9,323 nt of DNA from Caryophanales bacterium UBA1245 (lineage in GTDB: Bacteria; Bacillota_I; Bacilli_A; ML615J-28; CAG-313), in contig DBWF01000033.1 of NCBI GenBank assembly GCA_002308275.1, forward strand, positions 1 to 9,323. Direction: 5' to 3'. The position numbers were made by a program, and so were the translations under genes. The notes under the pieces were generated by a model that saw nothing but the letters and a program-made list of their open reading frames with translations, did no database searches and was not told where the DNA came from. Shown here in pieces: positions 5,730-9,323 of this stretch (within the stretch, counting starts at the first letter, position 1; each line of letters opens with the position of its first letter).

Positions 5730-7311
5730 ATGAAGAAATTTTTTAGAAACCTATTTTCAGGATATTTACTAATTCTAATCCTATTACTAATCGAAGCCGG
5801 TTTTTTACTCTTTATTCAATATGGCTTAGACGATGTTGTTAACAAATGGATTGGCGGGGATGCTAGTGAAAACCTCTTAAAACTATTAGTGGCTTTTGGC
5901 TACATCTTAGTTCGCTTAATTGGTTTTGTGATTTCCGTTATCATTTTCTTTAAAATTATCAATAAGCCAGAAAATCCCGAATTCAAAATTCCATGGATTG
6001 TGGGCATGCTTTTATTACCATTTTTCTTTTCGATGATTTTCTTAATCTTTGGTCGTCATAAGTTAATGAGAAAAGAAAAAAGAATTATTAAAGCGACCGA
6101 TACGGCTTATAAAAACGAGTTCTATCTAAATGATAAGAAAAAAGAAGCTTTAGGTAATGCGGTGGGAACATTTGCTTATCTTAATAATACAACGAATATG
6201 GGTGCTCACCAAAACAATCAAATCACTTATTACAAAAAAGGTGAAGATTTCTTTCCGGCCCTAATTGAAGAATTAAAGAAAGCCGAAGAATTAATCTTTA
6301 TGGAATTCTTTATTATCTCTGATGGTGTATATTGGAAAGAAATTAGGCAAATCCTAATTGACAAAGCCGAAGCCGGTGTTGAGGTTCGACTAATCTATGA
6401 TGATATGGGTTGTGGGGGAACAATTGCTTCTAATACACCAAGAGTTTTACGTAAACATGGCGTAAAATGCTATAAATTTCACCCATTTAGACCAATCTTG
6501 TCAGGGGTCTATAATAACCGAGATCACCGTAAAATTGTCATTATTGACCATAAAATAGCCTTTACTGGCGGTATGAATCTTAGCTGATGAATATGGTAAT
6601 GTTATTAAACGTTTTGGTTATTGGAAAGATTCAATGGTTGCCATTCGTGGTAGTGCAATTGCTAATTTGATTGCGGTATTCTTACAAAACTTTGATTTTG
6701 CATCAGGTGTGGTTAGTGATTATCACAAATACATTGATTATGACTATGAAGAGTATGCTAGTGATGGTTTTGTTATGCCATTTGGTGATGGACCAGGTGG
6801 TGTTGATAATGCACTAGTTGGTGAACAAACTTATATCAATATCCTAAATTATGCTAAATATGAAGTCTATATTTCAACGCCATATTTAATTCCAACATAT
6901 GGCTTGATAGATGCTCTTCGTAATGCGGCATTAAGGGGTGTAAAGGTTCACCTAATTGTCCCTGGGATTCCAGATAAAAAGATGGTTTATAAGGTTGCGG
7001 AATCTAATTTTGCATACTTACTAGAAGCTGGCGTTAATATCTATCGGTATACACCAGGCTTTAATCATATGAAAACCATTTTGGCAGACCAAAGTCTTGC
7101 GATGGTTGGAACGATTAATTTTGACTTCCGGAGTTTAGTTCACCATTTTGAATGTGGTGCGGTTATTTATCAAGACCCATCTTTAAAAGATATTGAAGCT
7201 GATTTTAAAGAAATGCTAGAAGCTTCTTCAAAGGTACCAACAGACTTCAAACAACGTAAAAGTAGTCGCCAATTGTGTTCATTGATTAAAATTATATCTC
7301 CACTATTGTAA
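5730..7311 (+). pseudogene. cls: Cardiolipin synthase, interrupted by a one-base frameshift
   Basis: Two adjacent frames together encode a full bacterial cardiolipin synthase of 526 residues, near the usual 480-510. This membrane enzyme joins two phosphatidylglycerol molecules into cardiolipin plus glycerol. The N-terminal membrane segments are at about 10-30, 50-75 and 87-108, the last ending in FGRH as in PLDc_N domains. HKD motif 1 is H266-K268-D273, followed by FTGGMNL. There the first frame ends at TGA 6585-6587. Skipping one base (A at 6582) restores N-L-A-D-E-Y and then GYWKDSMVAIRG, with HKD motif 2 at H446-K448-D453 (combined numbering). Both catalytic motifs are otherwise intact and there are no other lesions, so the break is recent, a sequencing or assembly error, or a recoding site. 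The first half alone has only one HKD motif and should be inactive. It has its own promoter and terminator. Confidence 0.88.
6576..6588 (+). other. Frameshift point in cardiolipin synthase
   Basis: In the upstream frame the bases read AAT CTT AGC TGA. Reading AAT CTT, skipping A6582 and continuing GCT GAT GAA TAT restores the family's conserved N-L-A-D-E-Y. The downstream frame (bases 6583 on) is open to 7311. Confidence 0.9.
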
Positions 7312-7317
7312 TTTATC

Positions 7318-7348
7318 AGACACCATTTAATAATGGTGTCTTATTTTT
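7318..7348 (+). terminator. Rho-independent terminator after cardiolipin synthase
   Basis: AGACACCATT (7318-7327), loop TAAT (7328-7331), AATGGTGTCT (7332-7341), then TATTTTT (7342-7348). The 10-base-pair stem starts 6 bases after the stop codon. Confidence 0.9.
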
Positions 7349-7376
7349 GGAAAAAGATAGCATTTTATGATATAAT
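7347..7376 (+). promoter_or_regulatory. Extended -10 promoter for the SDR-lipoprotein unit
   Basis: TGA-TATAAT at 7368-7376 is a perfect extended -10 box. TTGGAA (7347-7352) is a 4-of-6 match to the -35 with an 18-base spacer, and it overlaps the end of the preceding terminator's T run. The expected transcription start is near 7383. Confidence 0.7.
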
Positions 7377-7386
7377 ATAATAAATT

Positions 7387-7393
7387 AAAGGTG
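7387..7393 (+). promoter_or_regulatory. Ribosome binding site that sets the SDR start at 7400
   Basis: AAAGGTG (7387-7393) lies 6 bases before the ATG at 7400. The in-frame GTG at 7391 is part of this site and so is not the start. Confidence 0.8.
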
Positions 7394-7399
7394 ATTGTT

Positions 7400-8203
7400 A
7401 TGAAAAACATCTTAATAACCGGTGCAAGTGGTGGCATGGGTAAGGTCGTAACTAACTATCTGGCTGACCAAGGAATGCACATCTATGCTCTTGATATTAA
7501 ACCACTAGAAGAAGCTGAAAACGTAACTTCTTTTATTTGTGACCTAACTAAAAAGGATGAAGTTAAAAGAGTCAAAGAAGAATTAAAAGATATTAAATTT
7601 GATGCGATTATTCATCTGGTTGGTACATACAAGATGGATAGCCTAATTGAAATTCCTGAAGAATCTTTTAGAAAGATTTTTGATATTAATTTTCATAGTA
7701 TCTATTTAGTAAATAAATACTTTTTTGAATTATTAAATCCTAATTCTAAAATAGTGATGATATCAAGTGAATTAGCTCCATTAGATCCGCTTCCCTTTAA
7801 TGGCTTGTATTCACTAACTAAAAGCCTATTAGAACAATATGCGGTTTCTTTAAGACAAGAACTAAACCTTTTAGGTCATCAAGTAATTATTGTTAGACCT
7901 GGTGCTATCGCAACAGGCATGATTGATGAATCAGTTAGTAGTGTTAAAGAAATGGTTAAGGATACTAAACTTTATCAAGAATATGTGGCTAACTTCTGCA
8001 GAATTGTGGAAGCTAATGAATCAAAAACTGTTGAACCAATAAAAATAGCCAAACTAATCAATAAGGTGTTAAGAAAGAAAAAACCGAAATTATTATACTC
8101 ACTAAATCGTAATCCAAAATTAATCTTATTATCAATGTTACCTAAAAGAACGCAACTTTGGATTATTAAAAAAATGCTTAGTAAAAAGGAAAAACAAAGA
8201 TGA
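7400..8203 (+). CDS. SDR-family NAD(P)-dependent oxidoreductase
   Basis: This is a cytosolic short-chain dehydrogenase/reductase of 267 residues, the normal length for classical SDRs, which oxidise or reduce alcohol/carbonyl groups with NAD(P). It shows the nucleotide-binding TGASGGMG (7-14), D32 at the end of strand 2 (which favours NAD over NADP), D48-L49, HLVG (72-75) in place of the usual NNAG, N97 in the catalytic tetrad, Ser122/Ser123, and Y137-x-x-x-K141. PG (167-168) and TGM (172-174) follow, as in classical SDRs. The lysine-rich C-terminus (about 225-267), with a hydrophobic stretch at 239-247, extends past the usual fold and could contact the membrane. The substrate is not identifiable. 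The start at 7400 is set by the ribosome binding site. Its TGA overlaps the next gene's ATG (ATGA). Confidence 0.9.
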   Translation: MKNILITGASGGMGKVVTNYLADQGMHIYALDIKPLEEAENVTSFICDLTKKDEVKRVKEELKDIKFDAIIHLVGTYKMDSLIEIPEESFRKIFDINFHSIYLVNKYFFELLNPNSKIVMISSELAPLDPLPFNGLYSLTKSLLEQYAVSLRQELNLLGHQVIIVRPGAIATGMIDESVSSVKEMVKDTKLYQEYVANFCRIVEANESKTVEPIKIAKLINKVLRKKKPKLLYSLNRNPKLILLSMLPKRTQLWIIKKMLSKKEKQR

Positions 8204-9323
8204 AAAAATTAAGAAATTATTTATTGTTTATTAGTTGCTTGATTCTAACAATTCTTCTTGCTGGTTGTACTTTACTAAATCCTGAAGAGGGTGGTAAAAC
8301 AAAACCGGAAAAAGAATATGCAACGATCAATTTATATTCTGAATATGGCGAATTAGAAAAAACCAAATATCAAGTAGAAGTAGGCTTATCATTTACTTTC
8401 CCAGTTCTTGAACAAGATGGTTATCTATTTCAAGGCTGGGGTGAAGAAGGTAAAGATGGATATATCAATACTTATTCACCAAAGACAGAAGAAGAACGCT
8501 GGTTCTATGCGGTATGGGAATTAGATGCTGATAATGAAGAAGCTAAGGAGTTATTCTTACAAATTAATGCCATCAAGCAAGATCAAATTAGATCAACTTG
8601 GTTGCCACGTCTTAATGAATTAAAGGCTAGATACGACGCGCTAGATGCTAAATATCAAGCTAAAGTAACGAATATTAATACTTTAATTAGTTATATTGAA
8701 AGAGCAACAAATCTAATTAATGCCGAACCAGTCATTGAGGCTATCGATGCGCTTCCAAGTAAAGTCACTTTAGCTGATGAAGATGAAGTTAATCGTTGTA
8801 ATAATCTTTATTTAGCTTTAACTGAAGGCGAGAAAGCTTTAGTTACTAATTATGATAAAGTTACTAAAGCATTAGCACGGATTGAAGCCATCAAGAGTGA
8901 AAGCTATCAATATCCAGATTTAATTAATAATCTTATCTTAAAACTACCTTATCAATTAACATATGATTATTATGAAGATGCTACTTATATCTTAAGTCTA
9001 TATGATAGCCTAGATGCAACGGGTATTGAACTAATTGATCACCCTGAATTAATTACGAAATTAAGAAGCGAAGTAGCAACATTCGATGCAAGTACAGATC
9101 TTATCTATTGTTTAGGTAGGGATGTTTATGCATCACGTGATGATTTCGGTAATGCTTGGTTTAGTGATTTATATGAGTTTATTCTCTATAATGGTGGCTA
9201 TAATAAACTTACTAGTGAAGGAATTAATAGTGTCGAAGATTTTGTGAGACTTGCTCATGATTATAATGCTGGAAATGGTCAAATGCGTTATCTTGGTAAT
9301 ACCTTCTCACAATGGTATTTAGC
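8200..9323 (+). CDS. Repeat-containing surface lipoprotein (3' partial)
   Basis: The frame is open from ATG 8200 to the window edge, covering 374 residues with no stop. A basic start, a hydrophobic core and L-L-A-G-C (Cys23) form a clear lipoprotein signal. Residues 40-108 (INLYSEYG...GYLFQGWG...WFYAVWE) match the InlB B-repeat / Listeria-Bacteroides repeat type of small beta domain. Residues 114-230 hold two helical units of the kind I.xLP...TL.DE..V......Y.ALT..EKALVTNYDKV (best copy 178-231, diverged copy 118-170). A third looser copy may lie at 240-291. The part from about 295 is unassigned. Adhesion or glycan contact is a guess from such domains in other surface proteins. AAAGGA (8185-8190) serves as ribosome binding site inside the SDR gene, and the 4-base overlap suggests coupling. 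Confidence 0.85.
   Translation, partial: MKKLRNYLLFISCLILTILLAGCTLLNPEEGGKTKPEKEYATINLYSEYGELEKTKYQVEVGLSFTFPVLEQDGYLFQGWGEEGKDGYINTYSPKTEEERWFYAVWELDADNEEAKELFLQINAIKQDQIRSTWLPRLNELKARYDALDAKYQAKVTNINTLISYIERATNLINAEPVIEAIDALPSKVTLADEDEVNRCNNLYLALTEGEKALVTNYDKVTKALARIEAIKSESYQYPDLINNLILKLPYQLTYDYYEDATYILSLYDSLDATGIELIDHPELITKLRSEVATFDASTDLIYCLGRDVYASRDDFGNAWFSDLYEFILYNGGYNKLTSEGINSVEDFVRLAHDYNAGNGQMRYLGNTFSQWYL
8731..9072 (+). repeat. Helical repeat units in the lipoprotein (protein level)
   Basis: The best unit is at residues 178-231 (V-I-E-A-I-D-A-L-P ... A-L-V-T-N-Y). A looser copy follows at 240-291 (L-P-Y-Q-L-T-Y ... L-Y-D-S-L-D ... H-P-E-L-I). A further diverged copy precedes them at 118-170 (R-Y-D-A-L-D ... 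K-V-T-N-I-N-T-L). The similarity is in spacing and hydrophobic pattern, not DNA identity. Confidence 0.55.

Noticed and set aside
6585..6590. TGA TGA read as tryptophan (Mycoplasma-type code) to explain the cardiolipin synthase break
   Set aside because: Reading through gives W-W-I-W and then a TAA stop, and does not restore the conserved N-L-A-D-E-Y. TGA serves as a true stop at 4270-4272 and 8201-8203.
6634..7311. A separate gene starting at ATG 6634
   Set aside because: No proper ribosome binding site. The ATG falls in the middle of a conserved cardiolipin synthase segment, and the frame is open and homologous upstream back to 6583.
7391..7393. GTG 7391 as start of the SDR gene
   Set aside because: It is part of the AAAGGTG ribosome binding site; ATG 7400 has a 6-base spacer and gives the canonical SDR N-terminus.
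1..9323. CRISPR array, insertion sequence, tRNA or riboswitch
   Set aside because: No spaced direct repeats, transposase, terminal inverted repeats or cloverleaf-like stretch was seen, and the intergenic gaps (79 to 128 bases) are filled by terminators and promoters.

Overview
This is an AT-rich stretch (roughly one third G+C by eye) with every convincing gene on the + strand. It has short intergenic gaps, Shine-Dalgarno sites of the AGGAGG type and hairpin-plus-T-run terminators. TGA is used as a stop (4270-4272, 8201-8203) and Trp is encoded by TGG, so this is the standard bacterial code and not the Mycoplasma code. Low G+C, Gram-positive style lipoprotein signals, a DUF6273-type protein, HxxxCxxxG...CxxC surface repeats and an InlB-like repeat lipoprotein suggest a member of the Bacillota. 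A gut-associated Bacilli, Erysipelotrichia or RF39-like lineage is likely; this placement is inference from gene style, not from a marker gene.

Layout. 1-3116: a run of four genes without visible terminators between them. They are a 5'-truncated multi-pass membrane protein with a soluble beta-rich middle, a membrane-anchored DUF6273-like protein, a flavin reductase-like FMN-binding protein, and a small PQ-loop/SemiSWEET-like membrane protein. 3153-3710: a single-gene unit with its own promoter, encoding a small membrane protein with an acidic tail, closed by a tandemly duplicated terminator. 3748-5658: a two-gene unit with a GNAT acetyltransferase overlapping by 4 nt a GH5 (cellulase-type) lipoprotein that carries three Cys-rich repeats in front of the catalytic domain. 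5666-7348: a cardiolipin synthase (two HKD motifs) broken by a single extra base right after the first HKD motif. 7368-end: an SDR-family oxidoreductase overlapping by 4 nt a long repeat-containing lipoprotein that runs off the window.

The shared theme is the cell envelope: two lipoproteins, four multi-pass or anchored membrane proteins, and a membrane phospholipid synthase. I see no single established multi-gene pathway linking them and no mobile element, CRISPR array, tRNA or rRNA. The most notable points are the frameshift in the cardiolipin synthase at a sequence resembling known +1 slippage sites, the Cys-rich repeat/GH5 fusion, the duplicated terminator, the set of near-identical extended -10 promoters, and a very GC-rich Ala/Pro linker in an otherwise AT-rich gene. 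No gap without a gene exceeds 300 bases.
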